A stretch of 64,000 nucleotides of DNA from Enterococcus dispar ATCC 51266 (GTDB lineage Bacteria > Bacillota > Bacilli > Lactobacillales > Enterococcaceae): the NCBI RefSeq assembly GCF_000406945.1, contig NZ_KE136354.1, positions 960,101 through 1,024,100 on the forward strand, read 5' to 3'. The translations under genes and the position numbers were made by a program. Shown here piece by piece: positions 44,872 to 53,985 of this stretch (positions are counted from its first letter, which is position 1; every line of letters begins with the position of its first letter). Below the pieces are notes generated by a model, which was not told where the DNA came from, did not search any database, and worked only from the letters and a program-made list of their open reading frames with translations.

Positions 44872-45462
44872 ATGGTTGACTGGGGAAAACTAAAGGAAAA
44901 AGCACTAGATGTAACAAAACAAGCTAGCGAAAAAGGAGTGGAATCATTTAAGGAATGGAAAAATGATCCTGACCGTTTGGAGCAAAAGGAAGAAAAAAAA
45001 GCTCAAAAAGTCGCTGATAAAGAATTTGCTAAAGAAGCTAAGAACCATTTCATTGAATCAGACAATCTAATTTTTAATGATCTAACTGGTGAATGGTCAA
45101 TTAAGAAACGAAAAAACAGCGATTTTCATCAGTCAGACTTACTGGCTTTTGAATTGATGACAAACGATAAAACCATAACAAAAGGCGGAGTATCAGTTGG
45201 TCGCGCGGCGGTCGGCAATCTTTTAATTGGGCCAGCAGGGCTCGTGCTTGGCGGACTAACTGGCCAAAAGAAAACTGTGACTACTGTTTCTCAAGTGCGA
45301 TTGCAAATTAAGGTTAAAAATTCTAAGAATAAAATTGAAAATGTAGATATCTGGTATCACGTCGGTTCAAAAATAAAAACAGATAGTGCAGTCTACTCAG
45401 CAATTATCGATAAAGCCTCAAATGATATGATTCTGCTTAACAAGATATCTGGAAATAGTTGA
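44872..45462 (+). CDS. Lysogeny-module protein with glycine-rich hydrophobic hairpin, 196 aa
   Basis: N-terminal helical, charged part (TKQASEKGVESFKEWKNDPD), a PH-like middle, then GRAAVGNLLIGPAGLVLGGL, a glycine-zipper hairpin that may insert in membrane. GGGAGG precedes the ATG. It lies between cI and int, so it is expressed in the lysogen and may act in conversion or exclusion. Function not known. Confidence 0.65.
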   Translation: MVDWGKLKEKALDVTKQASEKGVESFKEWKNDPDRLEQKEEKKAQKVADKEFAKEAKNHFIESDNLIFNDLTGEWSIKKRKNSDFHQSDLLAFELMTNDKTITKGGVSVGRAAVGNLLIGPAGLVLGGLTGQKKTVTTVSQVRLQIKVKNSKNKIENVDIWYHVGSKIKTDSAVYSAIIDKASNDMILLNKISGNS

Positions 45463-45540
45463 TGTACAGTTTTTTTTGGCGACAGTGCTACCTGCCATTA
45501 AGTGGGAGTAAAAAAAGAAAAGTCTGGGAGGTTTTTTGGT

Positions 45541-46212
45541 ATGGCAAAGAAAAAAGTAACTGGGGAAGATGGAAAAACTTATGTAATGAAGGAGAAAAAA
45601 CCATTCTATAAGAAAGTTTGGTTTTGGATTCTAGTAGTCATAGTTGTTGCTGGTATCGGTGGCGCTCTTGGTAGCGGCAATGATGAAAACAATGCTGTCA
45701 AAGAAGCAAATAGTTCTTCCAATGTAGCAGACTCAAATAAACAAGAAACAAAAGAAAGTACTAAAGCTAATGAAGCTCCTAAGGAAGAAAAAGTATATAA
45801 AATCGGTGATAAAGTTCCTGTTGGCACTGTTGAGTATGTAATTAATAGCAAAGAAGTAAAAGATCAAGTAGGCGGTGAATATACCGCTCAAAATGCTAAG
45901 GCTAAATATCTCGTACTCGACGTAACTATCACAAATAACGGCGATAAGGCCATTACAATTGCAGATGATTTTTTCAAATTGTACAAAGGTAAAACCGAGT
46001 TCAAAACTGATTCATCTGCATCAATTGCAGCTAATCAAGAATCCGGCAGTACCGGTCTAGATTTTTTCTATCAAGAATTGAATCCAGAAAGCAGTTTGAC
46101 TGGTAAAGTTGTTTTTGACGTGAATGAAGAAACAATCAACGATCCATCTACACAAATACAAGTCCAAACTGGTGTTTGGGGAACTGAAACAGAGCGTATT
46201 AATTTAAATTAA
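45541..46212 (+). CDS. Membrane-anchored DUF4352-like protein
   Basis: 223 residues. A basic N-terminus, one membrane helix (VWFWILVVIVVAGIGGALG), a Ser/Asn/Lys linker, then a beta-sandwich (KYLVLDVTITNNGDKAITI) of the DUF4352 telokin-like type on the outside of the cell. Such genes beside cI are often lysogenic surface proteins and candidates for superinfection exclusion. GGGAGG precedes the ATG at 45541. Confidence 0.8.
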   Translation: MAKKKVTGEDGKTYVMKEKKPFYKKVWFWILVVIVVAGIGGALGSGNDENNAVKEANSSSNVADSNKQETKESTKANEAPKEEKVYKIGDKVPVGTVEYVINSKEVKDQVGGEYTAQNAKAKYLVLDVTITNNGDKAITIADDFFKLYKGKTEFKTDSSASIAANQESGSTGLDFFYQELNPESSLTGKVVFDVNEETINDPSTQIQVQTGVWGTETERINLN

Positions 46213-46218
46213 AAAATA

Positions 46219-46246
46219 AAGATTAGGCTTCGGCCTTTTCTTTTTA
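46219..46246 (+). terminator. Terminator with TTCG loop
   Basis: AAAGATTAGGC-TTCG-GCCTTTTCTTT. Ends the lysogeny transcript before int. Confidence 0.75.
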
Positions 46247-46255
46247 CCCACAAAA

Positions 46256-46269
46256 CGAACATACATTCG
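46256..46269. promoter_or_regulatory. SOS-box-like site upstream of int
   Basis: CGAAC-ATAC-ATTCG differs at one base from the Gram-positive LexA consensus CGAAC-N4-GTTCG. About 110 bases before the integrase start. Confidence 0.4.
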
Positions 46270-46376
46270 TATTTCAAGGTGAGAAATCAGAAATATTTGG
46301 AATCAGAATACAATTATCTACCCTTTTAACAGTTATTTCTGATTGAATCTAATTTTTTCAGAACGGAGGAATTTAA

Positions 46377-47525
46377 ATGGCAGAACCTAAAAAATTACCT
46401 AGCGGGAAATGGCAAATACGTTTCCGCTATAAAGACCCAATCACAAATGTTTGGAAGAACAAAATGATTACGGATACGACTAAAAAAGCAGTCAACGCTC
46501 AATATGCTGATTTTTTGGTTAGACTGAATAAAGGGAGCCTTCAAACAAAAGTTAGTTTGCTTGATTTTTTTGATGAATACGTTGAGACGTTCAAAAAAGG
46601 AAAAGTTTCAAAAATCACCTTGAACAAGTATGAAACAACTCGTAAATCTCTAAAACGATTTTTTGGTGAAAAGCAGACTGTTGCTGGTATAACCAAATTG
46701 TCCTATCAAAAATTTTTGAATTGGTTGGCAAATGAAGGCGGCCATCGTGGTGGACCTTTATCAAAGGTCACAGTTCAAAATCGGCATGACATCGTAAAAT
46801 CTGTTTTTCTAGAAGCTTTAGATATGGGGTTAATCTCAACTAATCCATGCAGAAGAGCAAAAATTTCTGGTGATGAAGCATTTCACGATAAAGAAAAGAC
46901 TATGAGTAGAGAGAACACTAAAAAGTTCCGGTCTGTCCTGCTCTCAAGACCGGATTCCACAGGGAAATATTTTGTTTTAACTCAGCTATATACGGGGTGT
47001 CGCTATCAAGAGATAGCAGCCCTGCTTTGGGACGATCTAAATGAAGAAAATGGAACGATTGCTATACGTAGAGCATATCAATATCAAGAAGAAGAACGAG
47101 GACTTGGAAAGACGAAAACACCATACAGTATTAGAGACGTTGACGTTCCCTCTTCCTTATTTCGTGAATTGAGGAAATACAAGGCTATTCAAAATGAGAG
47201 AATGCTACTCGGAAAACTAAAAAATCCAAGAGGACTAGTCTTTGTCAACGACCGCAATACTTGGCCTATCACAAACGATTATGTGAATAAATATATTGAA
47301 GAAACCTGCCAACTAGCAGATGTTCCACGTATCACTTCTCACGCTTTCCGTCATGCTAAAATTGATGCGATGATTTTAGCCGAAGCTGACCCAATTTATA
47401 TTAAATCACAAGTCGGACACAAGAATATTGCGCAATCCTATGATTATGCAACCGCTACTCAAGAAAATCGACAAAAGAATAAAGAAAAGGTTCTTGATTT
47501 CATGAAAGGTATAGAGGCAAAATAA
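46377..47525 (+). CDS. Tyrosine integrase
   Basis: 382 residues. N-terminal arm-binding domain (LPSGKWQIRFRYKDP), SAM-like core-binding domain (about 65-165) and catalytic domain with Arg in YTGCRYQEIAAL (about 208), HAFRH (about 322-326) and Tyr near 355 in AQSYDYA. GGAGG precedes the ATG. It lies next to attR and matches the tRNA target. Confidence 0.95.
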   Translation: MAEPKKLPSGKWQIRFRYKDPITNVWKNKMITDTTKKAVNAQYADFLVRLNKGSLQTKVSLLDFFDEYVETFKKGKVSKITLNKYETTRKSLKRFFGEKQTVAGITKLSYQKFLNWLANEGGHRGGPLSKVTVQNRHDIVKSVFLEALDMGLISTNPCRRAKISGDEAFHDKEKTMSRENTKKFRSVLLSRPDSTGKYFVLTQLYTGCRYQEIAALLWDDLNEENGTIAIRRAYQYQEEERGLGKTKTPYSIRDVDVPSSLFRELRKYKAIQNERMLLGKLKNPRGLVFVNDRNTWPITNDYVNKYIEETCQLADVPRITSHAFRHAKIDAMILAEADPIYIKSQVGHKNIAQSYDYATATQENRQKNKEKVLDFMKGIEAK

Positions 47526-47562
47526 AAAATATTTTTGGGGTGTTATTTTTTAGTAATTAAGC

Positions 47563-47588
47563 CAATTACCCACAAATTACCCAAAATT
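47563..47588. repeat. Integrase arm-type sites, right side
   Basis: Two direct copies of ATTACCCAMAAA-like sequence, related to CTACCCAAAA on the attL side. Confidence 0.5.
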
Positions 47589-47671
47589 TATTTTCATTAC
47601 AAAACAAGATTACACATTGTGTTTGGTATATAGCCATTTTGATGTGTAATCAAACGTGTTGAAATGTAGGC

Positions 47672-47692
47672 TCGATTCTCGTCACCCGCTTC
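47672..47692. repeat. attR core (21-bp repeat)
   Basis: Identical to 14298-14318. Right end of the prophage. Confidence 0.92.
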
Positions 47693-47702
47693 AATTATAG
47701 AG

Positions 47703-47739
47703 CCACAAACCTTATTATAATAGGGTTTGTGGTCTTTTT
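47703..47739 (+). terminator. Original tRNA-Gly terminator, now orphaned
   Basis: CCACAAACC and GGTTTGTGG pair, followed by seven T. It would directly follow the tRNA after prophage excision. Confidence 0.8.
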
Positions 47740-47886
47740 TTATTTCGATTACACAAAAATTACACAAAGTTTTTCGATTTAGGGTTTTCTCTTAGATGAT
47801 TGCTCTGTTTCCATTACAAAGTATGTCTCTTATGTAAGTGGACTATTAAAAAGTTAATTGTAAAAAAATTTACTATATTTTACTAT
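47740..47886. other. Non-coding DNA between attR and the IS
   Basis: Holds direct repeats ATTACACAAA (about 47750-47769) that look like integrase arm sites of another element. No gene seen. Confidence 0.4.
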
Positions 47887-49560
47887 CCTGAATAATTCAT
47901 ACTTTTTATAAACTACCAAATTTTATAATTATCTGTTTAGTTTTATGCTCAATGGTTCTTTTTCTCAAAAATATTTTTCTAAAGGGTTTAATTTATTTTT
48001 GCTAACTGATTAAGTTCAAGAAAGACCTCATTTTGGGCGCACTCATCCTATCGAATGGTTAACGAATTTTTTTGAATGGCGCAATAAACGCAACTAACAC
48101 TGCAGTACCTGAATGTTTTGTAGAATCCGATAAAATAACTTCTGGTAAACATGGTAACTACTTAATTTCAAGTATTGTCTTCTTCCGGAATGAACTATCT
48201 TTCCAGCAATTTTAAAGAGAAATAAGCGAATAGTAGAAACCTGATACCCTTTCGTTTCATTGGTAAAACACAATGTTCGCATGAAGTTCACGATATTGTA
48301 AGCCAATAGGCTTACGATCATACGAGCATGATTTTCTATAAAACGTGGGCTATCTGTTTTATCCAAGTAAAAGCCGTTTTTTGCTTCCTTAATGTAATTT
48401 TCCATCGTTCCTCTTTTTGAATACGTTTGGAAAACCATTTCTGGAGAGACGTCTTTTGAAAAATTGGTAATGATGAATTCATGTCTAAAAAGCAATTCAC
48501 TAGCTTCTCTGGTTGATTTTATGCAGATCCTTCTGGATTTTCCCCACGACTTTGCTTGATAAGTGGCGTTATAGTAATGAACTTCTTTCTTACTCCAATC
48601 GTGATGATCCTTAATGGTAACGAATTGCTCAGCGATTCTGTACAGATTACGATTGGATTTCAAACGGATAGTATACAAACTATCGTACTCTTCACAAAGT
48701 TCATACAAATCAGGCATTGCGAATCCACTATCTGCACGTACCATAATAGTGCTTACTGGTGTCACAGAGTGATAATGCTCAAATAATGGACGAGTAAATG
48801 CTGCGACGCCTTTTGAGGTGTAGACATTTCCAGAACGAAGTTCTGCTTTAAGAAAGTCTCCGGTAAGACCATCAAAGGCAACGAGTGGATGATAACCGGT
48901 TGTCTGGTAATGCGCATTATAATCGGTCATTTCTTGGTTTCCAAAGGTATCACTGTGAGTAGAATCTAAATCGAAAATCATTTCGTTCGTATTTCGAATC
49001 GTACGTGCTTTATCAATCAAAATCTGGTTAACCTTTTGTAGTTGGACGATATTTTCTGTTGACATCCGATCCCAAAAGCGAGAAATGGATGACTGTGAAG
49101 CCAACCGCTTTTTGCTTAAAACAGCTTGAAAGATAGGATCCGTTGCTAATATATTGGCTGAAGAATCTGTAGGATAGCCTGCAATCAACTGCAAGATGAT
49201 TTGTTCCAGAATAGATTCATTTTCATGAACATGATACAGTCGGTCATCTTGAATCTGGATGTTTTTACATAAGATTTGGCTAAACTCAAATTTGTTCATG
49301 AACTCTTTTGCTAATATTAAGCCGGAATCTGAGGACAAATTTCCACCAGAGTGAGATACTGTAACATTTGAATTGAAAAGTAGACGATTTTCGTGTAAAG
49401 TTGCCATTGAGAGAACCCCTTTCTTTGGTTAGGTTTAGTCACTTTAACCATAGCAGATTGGGGTTCTTTTTGTACACCCAAAGGGTGCGAATAAACGAAA
49501 CAAAATAGACTGTTATAACAAGGTTTTTGAAGCGTTTTTGAAAACTATGAATTATTCAGG
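47887..49560. mobile_element. IS1380-family insertion sequence, complete, 1674 bp
   Basis: Perfect 15-bp terminal inverted repeats CCTGAATAATTCATA (47887-47901; inverted at 49546-49560), flanked by a direct 5-bp target duplication ACTAT (47882-47886 and 49561-49565). One intact transposase inside. Between the left end and the transposase stop (47902-48093) and after its start (49408-49545) nothing else is seen. Confidence 0.92.
48094..49407 (-). CDS. IS1380-family transposase
   Basis: 437 residues, full length. DDE residues are in IFDLDSTHSDTFGN, VRADSGFAMPDL and KRGTMENYIKEAKNG. The N-terminus (HSGGNLSSDSGLILAKEF) is typical of the family. No frameshift, so it may be active. Confidence 0.93.
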   Translation of the reverse strand: MATLHENRLLFNSNVTVSHSGGNLSSDSGLILAKEFMNKFEFSQILCKNIQIQDDRLYHVHENESILEQIILQLIAGYPTDSSANILATDPIFQAVLSKKRLASQSSISRFWDRMSTENIVQLQKVNQILIDKARTIRNTNEMIFDLDSTHSDTFGNQEMTDYNAHYQTTGYHPLVAFDGLTGDFLKAELRSGNVYTSKGVAAFTRPLFEHYHSVTPVSTIMVRADSGFAMPDLYELCEEYDSLYTIRLKSNRNLYRIAEQFVTIKDHHDWSKKEVHYYNATYQAKSWGKSRRICIKSTREASELLFRHEFIITNFSKDVSPEMVFQTYSKRGTMENYIKEAKNGFYLDKTDSPRFIENHARMIVSLLAYNIVNFMRTLCFTNETKGYQVSTIRLFLFKIAGKIVHSGRRQYLKLSSYHVYQKLFYRILQNIQVLQC

Positions 49561-49670
49561 ACTATTCAACTATTCAATCTTTTTCAGCCAGAATAATCAC
49601 AAAATACTAGTACAAAATTATTTTAGGTAGAGCAAGGTGATAGAAAAACTAAAAAGGAAATGGATAACTT

Positions 49671-49796
49671 GTGCACGATATTATTGTCATTGTAGGTATT
49701 TTTGTTGTAATTGGTTCTACTGCATGGGTAAAGAGTTTGCCAAGAAAAATGGTTAAAAGAAAAATTGATGTTAAAAATAATCCAAAGAGGCCTTAA
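49671..49796 (+). CDS. Possible small membrane peptide, 41 aa
   Basis: GTG start, reads MHDIIVIVGIFVVIGSTAWV then a basic tail (KSLPRKMVKRKIDVKNNPK). AAGGAAA is 10 or more bases upstream. The one-helix plus basic tail layout is coherent, but evidence is thin. Confidence 0.4.
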   Translation: MHDIIVIVGIFVVIGSTAWVKSLPRKMVKRKIDVKNNPKRP

Positions 49797-50051
49797 TTTT
49801 CTCATAATTTAAAAAAATTCCAAGCGCCGTCGCAAGTAATTTTATTTAGAAATAAGCAGTTTTTTTACAAGATATAAAATTACATTTATATAGTAATTTA
49901 TAGTAATTTTTACGAGGTTATCCTCTCCGCAAAGCACAAGCCTTATTTCAGTCAAAAAAATGAAAATATGCTAAAATTATTGAAAGCGATATTTTTGAAC
50001 TTAGAGTCATATTTGTTACTTTTATTTAAAACTATTAAGGAGTTTATACAG

Positions 50052-50339
50052 ATGGAAATTTTAGGAAATCAAGCTGCTTTTTTAGCAGACTACAAAAAAA
50101 TTGTCAAAACTGGCGATATGTCTGATGAAATGATTATTGATAAGGTTGTAGGAGAATTGCCTACTGCTCCCAATTTTCAAATCATCGCAGATAACAATGA
50201 AACGAAATTAGGACAACGAATTTGTTTTCCTTTTAAACAAGAAGTCACCGCTACTGACCCAGATGGCGTGATTACTACGCGCTATATTTATATCGGTTCA
50301 CCTTTTGAGCTGGATACTAAAGCAGACGAACAGCCTTAA
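50052..50339 (+). CDS. Conserved hypothetical protein, 95 aa
   Basis: MEILGNQAAFLADYKKIVKT start; AAGGAG lies 9 bases before the ATG at 50052. Small, soluble and beta-rich in the second half (TTRYIYIGSPFEL). Family not recognised. It ends at a strong two-way terminator. The 254 bases upstream are AT-rich with no other gene. Confidence 0.65.
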   Translation: MEILGNQAAFLADYKKIVKTGDMSDEMIIDKVVGELPTAPNFQIIADNNETKLGQRICFPFKQEVTATDPDGVITTRYIYIGSPFELDTKADEQP

Positions 50340-50342
50340 AAT

Positions 50343-50407
50343 AAAAACGTGTAAAACTGTAAGACCATGATATTTTTGTCACAGTCTTTTCAGTTTTACA
50401 CGTTTTT
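50343..50407. terminator. Bidirectional terminator
   Basis: 17-bp perfect arms, AAAAACGTGTAAAACTG with CAGTTTTACACGTTTTT, between convergent genes. The right arm overlaps the ABC ATPase stop. Confidence 0.85.
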
Positions 50408-51141
50408 TAAGCGAGAACCTTTGATAAGAAGCTAATGGTACGTGGATGTTTGGGCTGATCAAAAATAGCAGTCGGTGTTCCTTCTTCCATAATAATTCCT
50501 TCATCCATAAATAAAACACGATCTGCTACCTCTTTGGCAAAGCCCATTTCGTGGGTGACAATTACCATGGTCATACCTTCTTTGGCTAAATCTTGCATGA
50601 CCTGCAAAACCTCGCCTACCATTTCGGGATCAAGAGCAGAAGTCGGTTCATCAAATAGCATCACATCAGGTTGCATAGCCAGTGCACGGGCAATCGCAAT
50701 CCGTTGTTTTTGTCCGCCAGATAAAGATTGCGGATAAGCAGTAGCCTTGTCCGCTAAACCAACTTGTACTAACAATTTCTCTGCAATTTTTTCTGCCTCT
50801 GAATTGGAAATATTTTTCACTTTTCTAGGGGCTAATGTGATATTGGCTAACACATTCATATTGGGAAACAAATTAAAGTTTTGAAAAACCATGCCCATTT
50901 TCTCTCGCATATGATAAAGATCGTTTTTTGCATCTGTAATATTTTGTTCTTCAAAAAAGATTTGTCCCTCAGTTGGTGTTTCAAGTAAATTTAAACAACG
51001 TAAAAATGTACTTTTACCTGAACCAGATGGGCCAATAACTACGACCAACTCACCTTTTTTGATTTGGGTATCAATTCCTTTTAATACATCATTATTTTTG
51101 AAAGATTTATGCAAATCTTTGACATCAATTAAAATAGACAT
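50407..51141 (-). CDS. Polar amino-acid ABC transporter ATPase (GlnQ type)
   Basis: 244 residues. Walker [16 protein letters not shown], signature [14 protein letters not shown], Walker [15 protein letters not shown] and the switch His ([14 protein letters not shown]). Powers uptake with the permease and binding protein upstream. Confidence 0.93.
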   Translation of the reverse strand: MSILIDVKDLHKSFKNNDVLKGIDTQIKKGELVVVIGPSGSGKSTFLRCLNLLETPTEGQIFFEEQNITDAKNDLYHMREKMGMVFQNFNLFPNMNVLANITLAPRKVKNISNSEAEKIAEKLLVQVGLADKATAYPQSLSGGQKQRIAIARALAMQPDVMLFDEPTSALDPEMVGEVLQVMQDLAKEGMTMVIVTHEMGFAKEVADRVLFMDEGIIMEEGTPTAIFDQPKHPRTISFLSKVLA

Positions 51142-51165
51142 TTTTATCGCTCCTTCAAATTTTAC

Positions 51166-51855
51166 TTATCGACTGTAACCAACACCCATCTTTTGTTCCC
51201 ACCAAGCCAAAAGACGCCCAGTGGAAAAGGTAATCACAAAATAAATAGCTGCAGCGACAAAGTAAGGCTCCAAAGGAATATAAGAATTGGTAATAACAAT
51301 TTGGGCTGTATTCATTAATTCGTAAATGCCAATAGTAGATAGTAAAGATGAATCTTTAATCAAAATAATAAATTCATTTCCCATCGGTGGTAGAATATTT
51401 CGTAAGGCTTGGGGAAAGATAACATAACGCATTGCCTGCATTGGCTTTAATCCCAGCGACCCTGCTGCTTCTTTTTGACCAGCATCAACAGATTGAATTC
51501 CACCACGAACAATTTCAGCTACATAGGCACCTGAATTTAAAGAGATGACGATAAGTCCGGGAATAAGACGGGTGAAATCCAACTTTAAAATCCCAATATC
51601 AATCGTTGGAGCTGAGAATGTCCCTTGTAACAATACAAAACCAATCATAATTTGGATTAACATTGGCGTACAACGAAAAATTTCAATATAAATATTGGCT
51701 ACCCACCTTAAAGGAGCGATGGGACTAAGTTTTGCCAGTGCCATCAAAATTCCAATGATGGTGCCAATAATAATAGTCACTACTGAAATAATTAAAGTTA
51801 TAATGGTGCCATATAAAAAATATGGATAATATTCAGCTAAAAAAGAAAAGTCCAT
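51166..51855 (-). CDS. Polar amino-acid ABC transporter permease
   Basis: 229 residues. About five membrane segments, HisM-type, with the EAA loop around QKEAAGSLGLKPMQAM that contacts the ATPase. Middle gene of the operon. Confidence 0.93.
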   Translation of the reverse strand: MDFSFLAEYYPYFLYGTIITLIISVVTIIIGTIIGILMALAKLSPIAPLRWVANIYIEIFRCTPMLIQIMIGFVLLQGTFSAPTIDIGILKLDFTRLIPGLIVISLNSGAYVAEIVRGGIQSVDAGQKEAAGSLGLKPMQAMRYVIFPQALRNILPPMGNEFIILIKDSSLLSTIGIYELMNTAQIVITNSYIPLEPYFVAAAIYFVITFSTGRLLAWWEQKMGVGYSR

Positions 51856-51869
51856 TTTTATTCCCCATT

Positions 51870-52679
51870 TTATTCTTTAGTCGATTTATTGGCTAAGGCA
51901 GTATTCTCTTTGACATACTTCTCAATTTCACCTGAATCAATTAATTCTTTGATGATTTTATCCATTTCTTTTTTTAAAGAATCGCTGTCTTTTTGCATCG
52001 CAATGGCATAAGCTTCATCTTCACTGGATTTTAAATCAATATCGGCAAATTGAAGTTCAGGGTTTTGAGCAATATAAGAGGCGCCGACTGTTTCTTCCAC
52101 GACTAAGGCATCAATAGATCCCTGTTTTACCTCCAAAATTAGACTAGGCACTTTTGCCACAGAGACGATTTGAGGGTCGGCTAATTGATTTTTTACAATA
52201 TCTTCTTGAATAGAGCCTTTTTGAGCCCCAATTTTTTTACCCTTTAAACTTTTAATTGAATTATATTTTGCCGCATCTTTTTTATTAATGACTACTTTTT
52301 GTGGCGGATTGTAATAATTAACAGAAAAATCAAAAGATTTCTGACGCTCTGGCGTGGCAGAAATCCCAGCAATTCCAAGATCGACTTTGCCTTCTTTCAA
52401 AGTGGCTAAAACAGCATTAAATTCCATATCCTCAATTTTTAGTTTAACCCCTAGCTTATCTGCAATTGCTTGGGCCAAGTCCATATCAGCACCGACAATT
52501 TTATCTTTACCATTCACTAAAGTATGAAATTCAAAAGGGGCGAATTCCGCTGAAGTCCCAACCTTCAATTCACCACTTTCTTTAATGGCTGCCAATTTGT
52601 CTTCTGCTGTTTTACCGCCACAAGCGCTTAATAAAAAACACGTTCCAATAACGGCCAAGCTGGTCAAAAACTTTTTCAT
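51870..52679 (-). CDS. Amino-acid-binding lipoprotein of ABC transporter
   Basis: 269 residues. Signal peptide with lipobox LLSACG (Cys at 20), then an SBP_bac_3 fold (LKVGTSAEFAPFEF, GADMDLAQAIADKLG, DLGIAGISATPERQKSFDFS). Anchored outside the membrane. Ligand uncertain: glutamine, arginine or histidine are possible. AGGAG precedes the ATG. Confidence 0.93.
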   Translation of the reverse strand: MKKFLTSLAVIGTCFLLSACGGKTAEDKLAAIKESGELKVGTSAEFAPFEFHTLVNGKDKIVGADMDLAQAIADKLGVKLKIEDMEFNAVLATLKEGKVDLGIAGISATPERQKSFDFSVNYYNPPQKVVINKKDAAKYNSIKSLKGKKIGAQKGSIQEDIVKNQLADPQIVSVAKVPSLILEVKQGSIDALVVEETVGASYIAQNPELQFADIDLKSSEDEAYAIAMQKDSDSLKKEMDKIIKELIDSGEIEKYVKENTALANKSTKE

Positions 52680-53161
52680 CCTATCACTCCTAATAAATAT
52701 ATATTCATTTTTAAATCTTTTATTGAGAATATATACATATTATCATAGTGCTTTTTCAAATGCACGCTTTTTCTGAATTTTTTCAACAAAAAATAGTATA
52801 TTTTTTCATTTCAAATTTAGTGTTTTTTATCTGCAAAAAGTCAAATCCCTTTCAAAAACCAATTTCACCTGTTGAAAAAAATTTTTTTCGAAAGTCTGCA
52901 ATACGTTTATTCATTTTTTATACAAAAAAAGGATAACAACTTTGTATCCTCTTCCTTTACTTCTTATTAAATTTAAACACCTTACACAACAATTTATGCT
53001 AAAGGATGTAAATCTTTTAGATACTAGCGAATCTAATTTATTCCAAGGAATCCATTTTACGCTGTGTAAATTTTTTTGTTGCTAATATGTATTGTAACTA
53101 TCTGACAACTTCTCCAGACTTTTTACGCAAACTAACTATGGGGCTGTTTTATTATAAAAAA
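52680..53161. other. AT-rich intergenic region upstream of the ABC operon
   Basis: No convincing gene. On the - strand TGAATATATATTTA (about 52693-52706) resembles an ArgR box with one mismatch. A short hairpin GGATA...TATCC lies at 52931-52949. Very AT-rich, so short matches carry little weight. Confidence 0.35.
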
Positions 53162-53198
53162 AGATTTATCATTCAATTGCGCAATGAATGATAAATCT
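53155..53198 (-). terminator. Terminator of the fatty acid synthesis operon
   Basis: AGATTTATCATTC with GAATGATAAATCT, 13 bp, followed by seven T on the - strand, just after accA. Confidence 0.88.
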
Positions 53199-53202
53199 CC
53201 AA

Positions 53203-53985
53203 TTAAAACTTACGGAAGCGCTGATAGCGATCTGCTAGTAGTGTCTGTGTATCTTTTTGTGCTAACTCGGCTAATTTTGTGACAAGGTCGCGTTTCATCG
53301 TTTCAATGATAGCATCTTGGGGTAGCCCTTTTCCATCTTTTGTTTCGGCAATTACTTTTTCAATGATATTCAAATCATACAATTCTTGGGCTGTAATTTT
53401 CATTAATTCTGCTGCTTCATGGGCACGGCTACCGTCTTTCCATAAAATAGAAGCAAAACCCTCTGGCGATAAAATGGCATAAATGGAATGTTCCATCATC
53501 CACACTTCATCCCCTACTGCTAACGCTAATGCACCACCGCTACCACCTTCACCAATAATTATCGCAATAATCGGTACTTTTAAATCAGACATTTCCAACA
53601 AGTTTTTAGCAATCGCTTCTCCTTCGCCGCGTTCTTCTGCGCCAATACCACAATAAGCACCTGCTGTATTGATAAAAGTAATCACAGGCCGCTTAAACTT
53701 TTCAGCTTGTTTCATTAAACGCAGAGCTTTTCTATAGCCTTCGGGATGAGGAGAACCAAAATTTGTTTTTAAATTTTCTTTTAGATCGCGCCCTTTTTGA
53801 ATCCCAATTACAGTGACAGGTTTATTATCTAAAGTTGCAACCCCACCGACTATTGCCTCATCATCGGCAAATAAACGATCCCCGTGTAGATTTTCATAGT
53901 CTTCAAAAATTAACGCAAAAAAATCTAAAGCACTTAACCGTTCTTTACTACGAGCTAACTGAACTATCTCATGAGCCGCGGTCAT
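53203..53985 (-). CDS. accA: Acetyl-CoA carboxylase carboxyltransferase subunit alpha
   Basis: 260 residues. Carboxyl transfer from biotin to acetyl-CoA with Acc[38 protein letters not shown] and [15 protein letters not shown] are typical of the crotonase-like core. The ATG at 53985 overlaps the accD stop (ATGA). Last gene of the operon. Confidence 0.95.
   Translation of the reverse strand: MTAAHEIVQLARSKERLSALDFFALIFEDYENLHGDRLFADDEAIVGGVATLDNKPVTVIGIQKGRDLKENLKTNFGSPHPEGYRKALRLMKQAEKFKRPVITFINTAGAYCGIGAEERGEGEAIAKNLLEMSDLKVPIIAIIIGEGGSGGALALAVGDEVWMMEHSIYAILSPEGFASILWKDGSRAHEAAELMKITAQELYDLNIIEKVIAETKDGKGLPQDAIIETMKRDLVTKLAELAQKDTQTLLADRYQRFRKF

Larger units (their letters stand above)
14298..47692. 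mobile_element. Complete siphovirus prophage, 33.4 kb, in tRNA-Gly
   Basis: Bounded by 21-bp repeats. Contains all modules in an order typical of cos-packaging siphophages: int, cI/cro, replication, regulator, HNH, TerS, TerL, portal, protease, capsid, connectors, tail, holins and endolysin. No gene for a known essential function is visibly broken, so it may be inducible. The predicted recoding in capsid and tail genes places it with Listeria phage PSA and Lactobacillus phage A2. Confidence 0.92.

Noticed and set aside
47887-49560. IS as part of the prophage
   Set aside because: It lies outside attR, with its own target duplication.
49623-49805. 60-codon - strand frame next to the IS
   Set aside because: No ribosome binding site; Asn/Ser/Phe-rich. 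The opposite strand holds a more coherent small peptide.
52748-52936. 62-codon + strand frame in the AT-rich region before the ABC operon
   Set aside because: Phe/Lys-rich chance frame with no ribosome binding site.
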